DNA of 64,000 bases. It comes from Halomonas sp. ML-15. Its GTDB lineage: Bacteria > Pseudomonadota > Gammaproteobacteria > Pseudomonadales > Halomonadaceae. The notes under the pieces were generated by a model. It was given only the letters and a program-made list of their open reading frames with translations. It searched no databases and was not told the DNA's origin. The translations under genes and the position numbers were made by a program. The stretch lies in assembly GCF_014779595.1 (NCBI RefSeq), contig NZ_JACXZT010000019.1, positions 2,127,945 through 2,191,944 of the forward strand, in the 5' to 3' direction. Shown here in pieces: positions 8,625-18,304 of this stretch (positions are counted from its first letter, which is position 1; the number at the start of each line of letters is the position of its first letter).

Positions 8625-9266
8625 CGAGGCGAGCTGGTCGAAGCGTCGCGGGTCAGCGAGAATTTCGTCGTGGGACTGGACGAAGCACTGACTCGCTGCG
8701 GCCAATGCGGCGGGAGGCTCCTGGAGTCGGGCGCGAGCGCTCTGGTCAGTGGCTTCGAGGTGGCACTGCAGGGCCACCACCCGGCCGCCATCCCAGCTGA
8801 AGCCCTGCACCGGACTTGCGTCGCTGGCGCCAAGCGGCAGGGCGCCTTCGGGAAGACCGAAGATGTCGCGATGGCACATGAAGGCCTCGAACTGCTCGGG
8901 CAGATCGAAGGGGCTATCGGCGGCCAGCGTAATGCGATGGAAGCCGCGCTCGGGGTAGGTGCCTGGCGACACGATGGCGCCCAGCTCCTCGGCGATCAGC
9001 CCGGCGCCAAAGCCGATGCCCAGCAGCGGCTTGCCGCTCTTGAGTGCACGGCGGATCAGCTTGCGCTCACGGCTCAGCCAATCGGCGTCAGGGGCGACGT
9101 CAAGCGGCGCATCGAGCACGATCAGGGCGTCACAGTCCTCGAGACGTGGTGGCGCTTCACCGCGGTGCAGCAGGCAGCCGTTATAGCTGTGGCCCATGCC
9201 GGTCAGCCAGTCGGCGAGACGAGCGGGGCCGAGGTGGTCGGCGTGGTGAAGAAAATAGATATGCAT
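8577..9266 (-). CDS. Class I glutamine amidotransferase-like protein lacking the catalytic Cys
   Basis: A 229-residue protein with the fold of stand-alone class I GATases (GMP-synthase-type/YfeJ-like): DALIVLDAPL, a nucleophile-elbow region LLGIGFGAGLIAEELG, a CHRDIFGLPEGA segment, and the His-x-Glu pair LQCHLEAT (His169, Glu171). The nucleophile Cys of the usual GICxGxQ elbow is replaced by Gly85, and the Gln by Gly89, so glutaminase activity is not expected. The start MHIYFL is preferred; longer in-frame starts exist. It is convergent with selU (48-bp overlap of 3' ends) and divergent from the Atl gene. Possible roles are regulatory or binding. Confidence 0.75.
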   Translation of the reverse strand: MHIYFLHHADHLGPARLADWLTGMGHSYNGCLLHRGEAPPRLEDCDALIVLDAPLDVAPDADWLSRERKLIRRALKSGKPLLGIGFGAGLIAEELGAIVSPGTYPERGFHRITLAADSPFDLPEQFEAFMCHRDIFGLPEGALPLGASDASPVQGFSWDGGRVVALQCHLEATDQSARARLQEPPAALAAASQCFVQSHDEILADPRRFDQLASLLDRVLLSWLRSVPS

Positions 9267-9330
9267 ACCAATCCATGATGAACAAGCCGCCGCGCAGGTG
9301 TCCAGCGGCGGCGATATGATGGAGGTTGAA

Positions 9331-9627
9331 GTGGCCAATCCTGCGTTGCTCGAGCAGATCTATACCATCGTCGCGCAGATCCCTGCCGGTCGCGTGACCA
9401 CCTATGGACGTGTCGCCAAGATGACCGAAGGGGCGACGCCGCGCATGGTAGGCTCGGCGATGCGCCATCTGCCCGACGGCCACGGTCTGCCTTGGCACCG
9501 GGTGATCAATGCGTCACGGCGTGTCACCGACCATGGCGGCGCTCGGCGCCAGCGTGACAAGCTGCGCGCCGAAGGCGTGCTGTTCGACGCCAGTGAACGG
9601 GTGCCCGCTGCGCTACTATGGCCCTGA
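9331..9627 (+). CDS. Alkyltransferase-like protein (ATL, MGMT family)
   Basis: A 98-residue single-domain member of the O6-alkylguanine-DNA methyltransferase family. It has IYTIVAQIPAGRVTTYGRVAKM, the DNA-binding helix-turn-helix MVGSAMRHLP, and LPWHRVIN, in which Trp replaces the acceptor Cys of PCHRV. This is the hallmark of ATL proteins such as E. coli YbaZ. ATLs cannot repair but bind alkylguanine and recruit nucleotide-excision repair. The GTG at 9331 has a GGAGG site 5 nt upstream; ATG codons at 9316 and 9319 are alternatives without a good site. Confidence 0.88.
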   Translation: MANPALLEQIYTIVAQIPAGRVTTYGRVAKMTEGATPRMVGSAMRHLPDGHGLPWHRVINASRRVTDHGGARRQRDKLRAEGVLFDASERVPAALLWP

Positions 9628-9679
9628 GGCCACCCTTTTTGTTGATGGCGGCCGAGAGGGTCGCCCCTTAGGAGATATC

Positions 9680-10291
9680 ATGAGCGCCTCTGCCCCCGGC
9701 TTCAATCAGCGTCTGCGTCAGCTCGGTCCGCGCCAGCGTCAGGCTTTCATGGCGACGCTCTGCGAGCGGCTGCTTCCCAACTATGCCCTGTATGCCGAGA
9801 ACAGCGGGTATGGTGACGTGCATGGACTGCGCGTAATTCTCGATCTGGTGTGGGAGTCGCTGGCGGTACGCGAGGCGAAGATCGACTTCGAGCGCCAGGC
9901 TGACAAGCTCGCCGAGCTCGAGCCGCCCGCCGATGACGATAGTTTCGGTGCGCGGCGCGCCCTCGAGGCGGTGGTGGCGCTATCTGCCGTGCTCGACACC
10001 CTGCGCGGCGACGCCGACGAGGCGGTGTTCGAGGTCAGCCTCAGCTCCCGCGGCGGGGTGCGTGCCTTTATCGAGCTGAGCGAGGGAGAGGAGGACGATG
10101 CGCGGCTGGCCGAACTGGTGCGCGGGCATCCGCTGATGGAGGACGAGCAGGCCTTTCAGGGTGAGGTGCTGGATAGCGTCGAACGCCATCCGCTGGACCG
10201 TGAGGCGCTCAAGGCGCTGCGTCAGCTGGGGCGTAACGATGGCATCAGCAACCTGGGGCTCTCCCTCGACGATATGTCTGACGGAACCTAA
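9680..10291 (+). CDS. yjaG: YjaG family protein (DUF416)
   Basis: A 203-residue cytoplasmic protein with the DUF416 signature: an N-terminal FMATLCERLLPNYALYAENSGYGD followed by LRVILDLVWESLAVREAKIDFERQ and a C-terminal DGISNLGLSLDDM. The family is widespread in gammaproteobacteria and its function is unknown. ATG follows TTAGGAGA; a longer reading frame upstream overlaps the Atl gene and lacks a site. The stop codon overlaps that of the convergent PagP-like gene by 4 bp. The protein is strongly acidic. Confidence 0.88.
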   Translation: MSASAPGFNQRLRQLGPRQRQAFMATLCERLLPNYALYAENSGYGDVHGLRVILDLVWESLAVREAKIDFERQADKLAELEPPADDDSFGARRALEAVVALSAVLDTLRGDADEAVFEVSLSSRGGVRAFIELSEGEEDDARLAELVRGHPLMEDEQAFQGEVLDSVERHPLDREALKALRQLGRNDGISNLGLSLDDMSDGT

Positions 10292-10809
10292 AAGCGGATG
10301 CCGCCGGTCACCATCATTCCCGCGGTGCCAAACAGGATCAGGTCGCTCTCGAAGCGCCCCCACTGTACCCCGATGCTGGGCAGGGCCGCCGGGGCAATAC
10401 CGTAATGGTTGAAGGGGATATTATCCTGGCGCTCGTCCTTGTAGCCGCGCAGCAGCCCAGCGGTGAGTTTGGCGCGCACGGTAACGTCGTCGCTGGGGCG
10501 CCATAATGGAAACTCGCGACCGGCATAGAAGTACCAGCTTGGCTGGTCGAAGGAGTTCTTGAACCAGGCGGTACCGGCCAGCCAGCGGTGCGGGTTGTGC
10601 AGTTCTAAGCTGATCAGGTCCTGCTGGTTGTTGTGGTCTGGTTGAGGGTTGAAATGGCGGGTGTAGAGGCTGGTCTGCACCAGCACGTGTTCGAGCGCCA
10701 GGGTCGGCGGCCAGTCCAGCCCTGGTTCCTCGGCGGATGCCGCGGTGCTGATCGACACTGCCATGCCCAGCAGAGCTGCCACTATGCCCTTCCGTGGTGT
10801 GATGTCCAT
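10288..10809 (-). CDS. Small outer-membrane beta-barrel, PagP-like
   Basis: A 173-residue protein with a signal peptide (MDITPRKG, hydrophobic stretch, ASAEEP) and a C-terminal Phe in MVTGGIRF, as in outer-membrane barrels. The order of elements resembles PagP, the lipid A palmitoyltransferase: TSLYTRHFNP near the N-terminus (compare the PagP catalytic-His strand), WFKNSFDQPSWYFYAGREFPLW, then VRAKLTAGLLRGY and PSIGVQWGRF. The homology is my judgement from pattern, so acyltransferase activity is uncertain. It starts 13 nt after hisF ends on the same strand, so it probably shares the his transcript, an odd partner. Confidence 0.6.
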   Translation of the reverse strand: MDITPRKGIVAALLGMAVSISTAASAEEPGLDWPPTLALEHVLVQTSLYTRHFNPQPDHNNQQDLISLELHNPHRWLAGTAWFKNSFDQPSWYFYAGREFPLWRPSDDVTVRAKLTAGLLRGYKDERQDNIPFNHYGIAPAALPSIGVQWGRFESDLILFGTAGMMVTGGIRF

Positions 10810-10822
10810 GCTTGCCCTCTGG

Positions 10823-11596
10823 TTACAGACGCATTTCGATGCCGTGATCGGCCATATAGCGCTTGGCGTCGGGGATGCTGTACTCGCCAAAGTGAAAAAT
10901 GCTGGCCGCCAGTACCGCATCGGCGCCGCCGTCGATCACGCCGGCGACCAGGTGGTCGAGATTGCCCACGCCGCCCGAGGCAATCACCGGCACGCTGACC
11001 GCGTCGCTGATCGCTCGGGTAACGCCGAGGTCGAAACCGGCCTTGGTCCCGTCTCGATCCATGCTGGTCAACAGCAGCTCACCGGCACCGTATTCCACCA
11101 TTGTCTTCGCCCACTCCACGGCATCCAGGCCGGTGGGGCGACGTCCGCCGTGGGTGAAGATCTCCCAGCGCGGTGCCTCGCCCTCGGCGGAGACCCGCTT
11201 GGCGTCGATGGCCACCACGATGCACTGACTGCCGAAACGCTCGGTGGCTTCGCGCACGAACCCCGGGTTGGTAACCGCCGCAGTATTGATCGAGACCTTG
11301 TCAGCGCCGGCATTGAGCATGGTGCGGATATCGTCGCAGCTGCGGATGCCACCGCCCACGGTCAGCGGAATAAACACTTCGCCGGCGATGCGCTCGACCA
11401 TCTCCACGGTGGTGCCGCGATTCTCGTGGCTGGCGGTGATGTCGAGGAAGGTGATCTCGTCGGCGCCCTGCTGGTTGTAGCGCTTGGCGATCTCTACCGG
11501 ATCACCGGCATCGCGGATGCCGACGAAATTGACGCCCTTGACCACGCGCCCGGCATCGACGTCGAGGCAGGGGATGATGCGTTTGGCGAGTCCCAT
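10823..11596 (-). CDS. hisF: Imidazole glycerol phosphate synthase, cyclase subunit
   Basis: A 257-residue TIM barrel that joins HisH-derived ammonia to PRFAR, giving imidazole glycerol phosphate and AICAR. It begins [24 protein letters not shown] with catalytic Asp11, and has [29 protein letters not shown] with the second catalytic Asp, and VIASGGVG. The length is standard. It starts 3 nt after hisA stops and works with HisH encoded two genes upstream in the same operon. Confidence 0.97.
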   Translation of the reverse strand: MGLAKRIIPCLDVDAGRVVKGVNFVGIRDAGDPVEIAKRYNQQGADEITFLDITASHENRGTTVEMVERIAGEVFIPLTVGGGIRSCDDIRTMLNAGADKVSINTAAVTNPGFVREATERFGSQCIVVAIDAKRVSAEGEAPRWEIFTHGGRRPTGLDAVEWAKTMVEYGAGELLLTSMDRDGTKAGFDLGVTRAISDAVSVPVIASGGVGNLDHLVAGVIDGGADAVLAASIFHFGEYSIPDAKRYMADHGIEMRL

Positions 11597-11599
11597 GAA

Positions 11600-12358
11600 T
11601 CAGCTCCCGGCCTGGGTGAGTTGGTCGCCGAGCTCGTCACACAGACGCTGGGCCTCGGCGACATCGAGGCTGCCCTCGTAGATGGCGCGCCCGGTGATGG
11701 CGCCGAGAATGCCATCGCCGGCTACCGCGCTCAGCGCACGGATATCGTCGAGGTTGGTGACCCCGCCGGAGGCGATCACCGGCAGTCCGCCGACCCGCGC
11801 CAGCTCTGCGGTGGCCTCGACGTTGACGCCGCCCATCATGCCGTCACGGGCGATGTCGGTATAGACGATGCTGGAGACGCCGTCGTTGGCGAAACGCTTG
11901 GCCAGCTCCGTGGCCTTGAGCGTGGAGACCTCGGCCCAGCCGTCGGTGGCGACGAAGCCGTCGCGGGCGTCGAGGCCAACGATCACGTGGCCAGGAAAGG
12001 CGCGGCACATCTCATTGACGAAGGCTGGCTCCTTGACCGCCTGGGTGCCAATGATCACATAGCTGACGCCGGCCGCCAGGTAGTGCTCGATGGTCGCTGC
12101 CGAGCGAATGCCGCCGCCGATCTGGATCGGCAGCTCGGGAAAGGCACGGGCAATCGCAGTGACTGCCTCACCGTTGACCGGCTGGCCCGCGAAGGCGCCG
12201 TTGAGGTCGACAAGATGCAGGCGCCGGGCGCCGGCCTCGACCCAGCGGGAGGCCATGGCGACCGGGTCGTCGCCGTAGCTGGTGGCGTCGTCCATACGGC
12301 CCTGTTTGAGGCGGACGCAGTGGCCGTCCTTGAGATCGATGGCGGGAATTACCAGCAT
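11600..12358 (-). CDS. hisA: Phosphoribosyl-formimino-AICAR isomerase
   Basis: A 252-residue TIM-barrel Amadori isomerase for the ProFAR to PRFAR step of histidine synthesis. It begins [20 protein letters not shown] with the catalytic Asp in PAIDL, followed by [20 protein letters not shown], the DARDG/VATDGW segment, [12 protein letters not shown] with the second catalytic Asp, and VIASGGV. The reading frame is open much further upstream across hisH, but MLVIPAID fits the family start. It is 70 nt after hisH and 3 nt before hisF. Confidence 0.97.
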   Translation of the reverse strand: MLVIPAIDLKDGHCVRLKQGRMDDATSYGDDPVAMASRWVEAGARRLHLVDLNGAFAGQPVNGEAVTAIARAFPELPIQIGGGIRSAATIEHYLAAGVSYVIIGTQAVKEPAFVNEMCRAFPGHVIVGLDARDGFVATDGWAEVSTLKATELAKRFANDGVSSIVYTDIARDGMMGGVNVEATAELARVGGLPVIASGGVTNLDDIRALSAVAGDGILGAITGRAIYEGSLDVAEAQRLCDELGDQLTQAGS

Positions 12359-12428
12359 GTCGTGTCCTCTTCGGCGCCCTGGCAGGCGACCGTGTCGTGA
12401 ATGAGTCGTGGCGGCGGCAGTATCCGGC

Positions 12429-13070
12429 TCACGGCGCCCAGTTGACGAAGTTCTCCAGCAGGCGCAGGCCTGCCGCGGAGCTCTTCTCGGGGTGGAACTG
12501 GGTGGCGAATACCGGACCACGGCCGGTCGCCACGTGGGCCTGGGTGTGGCCATAGTCGGTGGTGCCGAACAGAGTGGTATCGTCGCTAACGTCGACGTAG
12601 TAGCTGTGTACGAAATAGAAGCGCTCACCGGCGTCGATGCCCTCCCACAGCGGGTGGGGTTGGTGCTGGGCGACCTGATTCCAGCCCATGTGCGGGACCT
12701 TGAGGCGATTGCCGTGGCTGTCGAGCATATCCACCGGGAAGCGCCGCACGCGACCCGGCAGGAACCCCAGGCAGGCCACGCCGCCGTTTTCCTCGCTGTC
12801 GTCGAGTAGCATCTGCTGGCCGACGCAGATACCCAGCAGCGGCTTCTCGGCCTTGGCCAGCAGCTCCAGCACCAGCCCCTTGACTTCGCTGCGCTCGAGC
12901 TCTCCCATGCAGTCACGAATCGCGCCTTGGCCGGGCAGCACCAGCCGTGTGGCGCCGTTGATACGGCGCGGGTCGCGGGTGACGACGACGTTCTCGTGGG
13001 TGACGTGCTCCAGCGCCTTGGCGACAGAGTGCAGGTTGCCCATTCCGTAGTCGATCACGGCGATGGTCAT
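12429..13070 (-). CDS. hisH: Imidazole glycerol phosphate synthase, glutaminase subunit
   Basis: A 213-residue class I glutamine amidotransferase that supplies ammonia to HisF. It has the N-terminal [14 protein letters not shown], the oxyanion-loop PGQGAI, the nucleophile elbow [15 protein letters not shown] with catalytic Cys, and ATQFHPEKS with the His-Glu pair. All three catalytic residues are present, in contrast to the degenerate GATase at 8577-9266. The start MTIAVIDYG follows an AAGGAG site. The gene is second in hisB-hisH-hisA-hisF. Confidence 0.97.
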   Translation of the reverse strand: MTIAVIDYGMGNLHSVAKALEHVTHENVVVTRDPRRINGATRLVLPGQGAIRDCMGELERSEVKGLVLELLAKAEKPLLGICVGQQMLLDDSEENGGVACLGFLPGRVRRFPVDMLDSHGNRLKVPHMGWNQVAQHQPHPLWEGIDAGERFYFVHSYYVDVSDDTTLFGTTDYGHTQAHVATGRGPVFATQFHPEKSSAAGLRLLENFVNWAP

Positions 13071-13119
13071 GAGGCGCTCCTTACGAGGGGACGGTGGCAG
13101 GGCCACTGACTGGCTATAC

Positions 13120-13713
13120 TCACAGGCAGCCCTTGGTAGACGGCATCTGGCCGGCCATGCGCGGGTCTTCGGCGACCGCCATGCGCAGGGCGCGACCGAA
13201 CGCCTTGAAGATGGTCTCGGCCTGGTGGTGGGCATTGAAGCCCTTGAGATTGTCGATATGCAGGGTCACCCGGGCGTGGTTGACGAAGCCTTGGAAGAAC
13301 TCCCAGAACAGCTGGGTATCCAGGCGACCGATCTGGGCGCGGGTAAACTCGACGTTCATGAACAGGCCGGCGCGCCCGGAGAAGTCTACCACCACCCGCG
13401 ACAGCGCTTCGTCGAGGGGGACATAGGCATGGCCGTAGCGGTAGATGCCGCGCTTGTCGCCGATCGCCTCGGCAAATGCCTGGCCGAGGGTGATGCCGAG
13501 ATCCTCGACAGTGTGGTGGTCGTCGATATGCAGATCGCCCTGGGCCTGGATGTCGAGATCGATCAGTCCGTGGCGCGCCACCTGGTCGAGCATATGGTCG
13601 AGGAACGGCACGCCGCTCTCACCGTTCAACTGGCCCTGGCCGTCGAGATTCACGCTTACCGTGATCTGCGTTTCCTTGGTATCACGAGAAACCGTGGCGG
13701 TACGCTCGGTCAT
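13120..13713 (-). CDS. hisB: Imidazoleglycerol-phosphate dehydratase
   Basis: A 197-residue monofunctional dehydratase, without the histidinol-phosphatase domain fused in enterobacteria. Metal-binding motifs are [23 protein letters not shown], and [17 protein letters not shown]. It dehydrates IGP to imidazole acetol phosphate in histidine synthesis. MTERTA is chosen as start, since the frame extends 26 codons upstream without family similarity. It is first of the four clustered his genes and divergent from the PanM-like GNAT gene 166 bp away; that gap should hold both promoters. Confidence 0.97.
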   Translation of the reverse strand: MTERTATVSRDTKETQITVSVNLDGQGQLNGESGVPFLDHMLDQVARHGLIDLDIQAQGDLHIDDHHTVEDLGITLGQAFAEAIGDKRGIYRYGHAYVPLDEALSRVVVDFSGRAGLFMNVEFTRAQIGRLDTQLFWEFFQGFVNHARVTLHIDNLKGFNAHHQAETIFKAFGRALRMAVAEDPRMAGQMPSTKGCL

Positions 13714-13879
13714 GGGGCTTACTCTCCTGCGCTGGGCGCATTGGGGAAGGTAAAGGGCACGTCGCCGGGCACGTCGCGGCGGTCGAGCCATCCATTATAG
13801 AGAATTGGCCGCCCCATCCGCTACAATGCGGGCACTGACGGACCATCTGGTGTGCCGTCCCGGCCAAGGGAGATCGAAT

Positions 13880-14335
13880 ATGCCGGTTGCACTTCACAGG
13901 GTCGACCACAGCGAATGGTCAACGGATGATCAGACCGCCCTCGACCTGTCTCGTATCTACGCCGATGCACCTGCCGAGCGGCTGCCTGCACCTGCCGAGG
14001 AGTTCATCCGCGCTCATCTCGAGAGCGGTGGGCAGTTCTGCTGCGCCTGCTTCAACGGCCGGCTGCTGGCAGCGGTGGCGGTGGAAGTCGACGCCGAGGC
14101 CTGGTGGCTCGCCTACACCTGCGTGCGCAAGACCACTCGACGGCGCGGTGTTGGCTCGCGCCTGCTGGCGTTGATCGGCGAGGCCGCGGCCGGCGAGCGG
14201 CGGGTACTTCGGGTCGCCAGTTCGACGCTGCAGATGGGCGACCAGCTACTGTTGACCCGCCTCGGTTATCGCGCCTCGCCCGCCGGTGACTATTTCGAAC
14301 TCAATCCACGCGGCTCCCTGGGAGGACATCAATGA
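13880..14335 (+). CDS. PanM/PanZ-like GNAT protein
   Basis: A 151-residue GNAT-fold protein. The segment FNGRLLAAVAVEVDAEAWWLAYTCVRKTTRRRGVGSRLL resembles PanM (PanZ), which binds acetyl-CoA, triggers self-cleavage of the aspartate decarboxylase PanD, and lowers coenzyme A synthesis. The RRRGVG acetyl-CoA pyrophosphate loop is intact. The N-terminus here is about 20 residues longer than in E. coli PanM. The start MPVALHRV follows AGGGAGAT. The stop overlaps the asmA start (ATGA). The assignment to PanM rather than a generic acetyltransferase is moderate. Confidence 0.65.
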   Translation: MPVALHRVDHSEWSTDDQTALDLSRIYADAPAERLPAPAEEFIRAHLESGGQFCCACFNGRLLAAVAVEVDAEAWWLAYTCVRKTTRRRGVGSRLLALIGEAAAGERRVLRVASSTLQMGDQLLLTRLGYRASPAGDYFELNPRGSLGGHQ

Positions 14336-16683
14336 GAGCGCTACTGCGAACCCTGCTGGCGGTCATCGGGGTACTAGGGTTGGTGGTAGTGGGAGCGGTG
14401 GTCTATGTTACCACCTTCTTCGATCCCAACGACCTCAAGCCACGTCTGATCGACGTGGTTCGCGAGCAAACCGGCCTCGAGCTGAGCCTCGATGGGCCAC
14501 TGTCGTGGTCGTTTTACCCGCGCCTGGGGGTCAGTGTGACCGATGCCGAGGCCTGGCTGCCGGAGCAGCCCAACGACGAAGAAGTCTTCGTCGCCTTTGA
14601 CAAGGCCGAAGTCAGCCTTGCGTTTGCACCGCTGCTGACCGGCGAGATCGCCATCGAAGGCCTGACGCTAGACGGGATGCGCCTCAACCTCGAGCGCGAC
14701 GCCGAGGGCCAGGGCAACTGGGAAGTCCTGCTCGAACGCCTCGACGAGCGCCGCGAGGAAGCCGCTGAGGTGCTGGCACCGGCCTCCGCTGGTCCGGCAG
14801 TAGGCGATGAGGCGGGCATGCGCGTCGCGCTGAACATTGCCGGCGTCACCCTGCGTGGCGGCGAAGTGCGCTACCGCGATTGGCAGAGCGACCTGCAGTT
14901 GCGTTTCACCGGCCTCGATATCAGTGGCAGCAACGTCAATCCCCAGCGCGCCTTCCCGCTCAAGACCTCTTTTCGACTCTCGGCCTACCCCGATGCCGCC
15001 TGGCAGGAGAACGGTGAGGCCGAACCCGAGTGGGTCAGCGGCGTGCGCGGTGAGAGCCGGGTGCGACTGGGCCTGCGCGACGGACGCTACGAGCTCGAGA
15101 ACCTCAGCCTCGAAACCAGCACCACCCTGGCGGCGCTGGGTGACCGCAAGCAGCAGGCGACGTTGCAGCTGCGCCAACTGGTGGCCAATAGCGATACCCG
15201 GCGTCTGGAAATCGATGGAGGCCGAATCGACACCAGCCTGGTGCACCCGGCCGCTGGCGACCGAGCGTTGGCGCTCAGCCTGGGGTTTATCGCCGACCTC
15301 GACCTGAACGAGCAGCGCCTGCACCTGCGCAGTCTGGAACTGAGTGGGCCCGACGATCTCGACCTGAGCGGCAGCGTAACAGTGACCGAGCTGTTCGAGG
15401 CGCCGCGCTATAGTGGTCTGGTGAGTCTTGCGCCGCTGTCGCTGAGGCCCTGGCTGGCGCGCTTCGATGCCCTGCCCGAGACGACCAGCGACTCGGCGCT
15501 CAGCGATGTGGCCTTGACCAGCCCGTTGCAGGGTGACCTGGAACACTTCACTTTTACCAATCTGACCATGGTGGTCGACGACAGCACGTTTACCGGTCGT
15601 CTCGGCGCGGGGCTGTTCGGCCAGGCGCTGAGCTTCGACCTGCAGGGTGACCACCTGGATCTCGACGCTTACCTGCCGCCCGCCGAGGCGCCTGCCGAAA
15701 GCGCCATGCTGCGCCAGCTACTGGGCCGCATGGCCTATGCCGACGAGGACGAAGAGGCTGCGCTGCCCATCGCCTGGCTGGCGCCTATGGGCCTCGACGG
15801 CGAGCTTCGCCTCGAGCGGCTCACCGCACTGGGGCTGGTGATTCGCAACGCCGAGCTGGCACTCGAAGGCAGCGAGGGCGTGCATCGTTTGTCGCACTTC
15901 GAGGGACAGCTGTTCGACGGCAGCCTGACGGCCAGCGGCGAGCTCGACCAGCGTGAGGAGATGCCGCGCTGGGCCGTTACGCCGCGCCTCGACCGGGTGC
16001 AGATCGTACCCCTCTATGCGGCGCTGGCCGATGAAGAGTCGCCGCTGCGTGGACGCTTGAGCCTCGATGGCGATCTCACCACGCGTGGCGACACCCGCGG
16101 GCTGATGACCCGTAACCTCAACGGCAGCATGGCGCTGCGTATCGACGACGGCGCAGTCTTCGACGTCAATGTGTCCGAGGAGCTATGCAGTGTGGTCGCG
16201 GCACTGGACGGCGAGGAAGTGAGCCGTGACTGGAGCAGCGACACCCGCTTCGAGCGCGCCGAGGCGAGCTTCACCCTGCGTGACGGCGTGGCTCATAACG
16301 ACGATCTGGAGATCAGCATCCCCGGGATCCAGCTCGATGGCGGCGGTGAGCTAAACCTGTCGACTCAGCGCTTCGACTACCGCGCAGCGGCGCGCCTGAT
16401 CGATTCGGCGGATGCCGCCTGCCGTGTCAACCCGCGTCTCGAGCGCGTGCCGTTACCGGTGCGCTGCGAGGGACAGCTGGGTGAAGATAGCAGCGAATGG
16501 TGCCGCTTCGACCGCTCGGCGTTTCAGAGCGCGCTGGGCGAGCTCCTGCGTGATGAGGCCTCTTCGCGGGCTGCGGAGGAGATCGAGGAGCGTCTCGGCG
16601 GCGCCCTCGAAGGACTCGATGAGCGTCTCGGTGAAGACGCCGGACGGGAACTTCGTGAAGGGTTGCGTGGTCTGTTTAACTGA
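14332..16683 (+). CDS. AsmA family protein
   Basis: A 783-residue inner-membrane-anchored protein of the AsmA/TamB-like superfamily, thought to carry phospholipid between membranes through a long beta groove. One N-terminal transmembrane helix (about residues 6-29) is followed by the AsmA N-domain ([40 protein letters not shown]) and a long beta-rich periplasmic region. The C-terminal AsmA domain ends with [13 protein letters not shown] and an acidic helical tail. It is translationally coupled to the PanM-like gene and closed by the terminator at 16705. Confidence 0.9.
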   Translation: MRALLRTLLAVIGVLGLVVVGAVVYVTTFFDPNDLKPRLIDVVREQTGLELSLDGPLSWSFYPRLGVSVTDAEAWLPEQPNDEEVFVAFDKAEVSLAFAPLLTGEIAIEGLTLDGMRLNLERDAEGQGNWEVLLERLDERREEAAEVLAPASAGPAVGDEAGMRVALNIAGVTLRGGEVRYRDWQSDLQLRFTGLDISGSNVNPQRAFPLKTSFRLSAYPDAAWQENGEAEPEWVSGVRGESRVRLGLRDGRYELENLSLETSTTLAALGDRKQQATLQLRQLVANSDTRRLEIDGGRIDTSLVHPAAGDRALALSLGFIADLDLNEQRLHLRSLELSGPDDLDLSGSVTVTELFEAPRYSGLVSLAPLSLRPWLARFDALPETTSDSALSDVALTSPLQGDLEHFTFTNLTMVVDDSTFTGRLGAGLFGQALSFDLQGDHLDLDAYLPPAEAPAESAMLRQLLGRMAYADEDEEAALPIAWLAPMGLDGELRLERLTALGLVIRNAELALEGSEGVHRLSHFEGQLFDGSLTASGELDQREEMPRWAVTPRLDRVQIVPLYAALADEESPLRGRLSLDGDLTTRGDTRGLMTRNLNGSMALRIDDGAVFDVNVSEELCSVVAALDGEEVSRDWSSDTRFERAEASFTLRDGVAHNDDLEISIPGIQLDGGGELNLSTQRFDYRAAARLIDSADAACRVNPRLERVPLPVRCEGQLGEDSSEWCRFDRSAFQSALGELLRDEASSRAAEEIEERLGGALEGLDERLGEDAGRELREGLRGLFN

Positions 16684-16704
16684 AGGCTAGCAAGCCAGTC
16701 ACCT

Positions 16705-16732
16705 GCGCCGACGTCACCGTCGGCGCTTTTTT
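16705..16732 (+). terminator. Rho-independent terminator after asmA
   Basis: A perfect 9-bp stem GCGCCGACG / CGTCGGCGC with a TCAC loop is followed by six T residues. It sits between asmA and mutY. Confidence 0.85.
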
Positions 16733-16760
16733 ATGTCACCTACTGTGCAATGAGCCTCTG

Positions 16761-17843
16761 ATGCCTGATATGCCCCGCCCCGTGCTCGCCCCGGATGAGT
16801 TTCAACAGCGTCTGCTGACGTGGTTCGACGAGCACGGTCGCAAGAGCTTGCCCTGGCAGCACGACAAGACCCCGTATCGCGTCTGGGTGTCGGAGATCAT
16901 GCTGCAGCAGACCCAGGTTGCCACGGTGATCCCCTACTATGAGCGCTTCATGTCGCGCTTCCCCGATGTCGAGCAGCTGGCAGCGGCGGAGCAGGATGAG
17001 GTGCTGCACCTGTGGACCGGGCTTGGCTACTACGCCCGTGGGCGCAACCTGCACAAGGCGGCGCAGAAGGTGGTTGAGCAGCACGGTGGCGAGTTTCCGG
17101 TACACAGCCTCGAGGCCATGTCGGCGCTGCCCGGTATCGGACGCTCCACTGCAGGAGCTATCATCAGCATCAGCACCGGTCAGCGGGCAGTGATTCTCGA
17201 CGGCAACGTCAAACGGGTGCTGACCCGCCTGCACGCCGAGCCCGGCTGGCCCGGGCGGCCGGCGGTGGAGCGCCGACTGTGGGCGCTGGCCGAACATTAC
17301 ACTCCTGCCTCGCGCTTGCCCGACTATAGCCAGGCAATGATGGATCTTGGTGCCACCCTGTGCCGCCGGGGGGCGCCCAGCTGTTTGCTATGCCCCTTCG
17401 AAGACGTCTGCGTGGCGCATGCTCGCGGCGAAGAAAAGCGCTTTCCGGAATCCAAGCCCAGGAAAGCGCTGCCCGAGCGCACCACCATCATGCTGCTGCT
17501 GCATGACGGCGAAGGCCGGGTACTGCTCGAGCAGCGGCCCGGTGCCGGACTGTGGGGCGGGTTGTGGTGCTTCCCCCAGTTCGACGACGCCGATGCGCTG
17601 CAGGCATGGCTCGACGTGCATGCCCCAGAAGGCAGCCAAGAGCCTGCCTGGCAGGCGTTTCGCCATACCTTCAGCCACTTCCACCTGCAGATCACCCCTC
17701 AGCCAGCGGCTTGCCGTCCGGCTCAGGTGGTCAATGCGCCTGGGCGGCTGTGGTATCACCTCGCCGAGCCTGTCACCATTGGCTTGGCGGCGCCGGTCAA
17801 GACGCTGCTTGGCAGCCTTGCCCGGCATCTCGATGACGCCTGA
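16761..17843 (+). CDS. mutY: A/G-specific adenine DNA glycosylase
   Basis: A 360-residue base-excision repair enzyme that removes adenine paired with 8-oxoguanine. It has an N-terminal helix-hairpin-helix glycosylase domain ([24 protein letters not shown] with the catalytic Glu, [12 protein letters not shown], then [12 protein letters not shown] with catalytic Asp). A four-Cys iron-sulfur cluster motif is in [17 protein letters not shown]. The C-terminal NUDIX-like 8-oxoG recognition domain contains [20 protein letters not shown]. The start at MPDMPRP is one of two close ATGs (16761 and 16770). yggX follows 23 nt later, as in many gammaproteobacteria. Confidence 0.97.
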   Translation: MPDMPRPVLAPDEFQQRLLTWFDEHGRKSLPWQHDKTPYRVWVSEIMLQQTQVATVIPYYERFMSRFPDVEQLAAAEQDEVLHLWTGLGYYARGRNLHKAAQKVVEQHGGEFPVHSLEAMSALPGIGRSTAGAIISISTGQRAVILDGNVKRVLTRLHAEPGWPGRPAVERRLWALAEHYTPASRLPDYSQAMMDLGATLCRRGAPSCLLCPFEDVCVAHARGEEKRFPESKPRKALPERTTIMLLLHDGEGRVLLEQRPGAGLWGGLWCFPQFDDADALQAWLDVHAPEGSQEPAWQAFRHTFSHFHLQITPQPAACRPAQVVNAPGRLWYHLAEPVTIGLAAPVKTLLGSLARHLDDA

Positions 17844-17866
17844 TCGTATATCGCAAGGAGTGACCC

Positions 17867-18139
17867 ATGAGTCAGACCGTGTTGTGCCGTAAGTACCAGC
17901 AGGAACTCGAAGCCCTGCCGATGCCGCCGCTGCCCGGCAAGAAGGGCCAGGAGATCCAGGCCAGTGTCTCCAAGCAGGCCTGGGAAGAGTGGCAGGCGCT
18001 GCAGACCCGGTTGATCAACGAGAAGCACCTCAACCTGCTAGATCCCGAGGCGCGCGAGTACCTCATGGATCAGCTCGAGCGTTTTCTCGACAATCGCGAA
18101 ACCGACCAAGCCGAAGGCTATGTCCCGCCCAGCCAATGA
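17867..18139 (+). CDS. yggX: Oxidative damage protection protein YggX (Fe(II) trafficking)
   Basis: A 90-residue small protein that protects iron-sulfur clusters from oxidative damage and influences Fe(II) trafficking. It shows the conserved VLCRKYQQELEALPMPPLPGKKGQEI, the single conserved Cys, and WEEWQALQTRLINEKHLNLLDPEAREYL. The length matches the family. ATG follows CAAGGAG. It is 23 nt downstream of mutY, whose product carries an Fe-S cluster, the usual gene pair in this class. Confidence 0.95.
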   Translation: MSQTVLCRKYQQELEALPMPPLPGKKGQEIQASVSKQAWEEWQALQTRLINEKHLNLLDPEAREYLMDQLERFLDNRETDQAEGYVPPSQ

Positions 18140-18176
18140 GGCGGGCAGACGCGTCATCCGGTTGATCTAAAAAGGC

Positions 18177-18205
18177 TTGACGGGGGAAAGGGATTTTAGT
18201 TAAAT
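18177..18205 (+). promoter_or_regulatory. Promoter of the tRNA-Phe/Gln/Thr cluster
   Basis: A -35 TTGACG (18177-18182) and a -10 TTAAAT (18200-18205) are spaced by 17 nt. A GC-rich discriminator CGTCCCC follows, as expected for a stringently controlled stable-RNA promoter. It lies 18 nt before the first tRNA base. Confidence 0.6.
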
Positions 18206-18222
18206 ACGTCCCCGTTGGCAGG

Positions 18223-18298
18223 GGCCAGATAGCTCAGTTGGTAGAGCAGGGGATTGAAAATCCCCGTGTCGGCGGTTCGATTCCGTCTCTGGCCACCA
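18223..18298 (+). tRNA. tRNA-Phe (GAA)
   Basis: A 76-nt cloverleaf with encoded CCA. Acceptor arms are GGCCAGA / TCTGGCC, the D-arm contains AGCTCAGTTGGTAGAGC, the anticodon loop reads TTGAAAA (GAA), and the T-loop is GTTCGATTC. First of three co-oriented tRNAs. Confidence 0.97.
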
Positions 18299-18304
18299 CG
18301 CTGC

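Noticed and set aside
10745..12400. 551-codon plus-strand frame opposite hisF and hisA
   Set aside because: A shadow of two conserved his genes, with no family similarity or ribosome-binding site.
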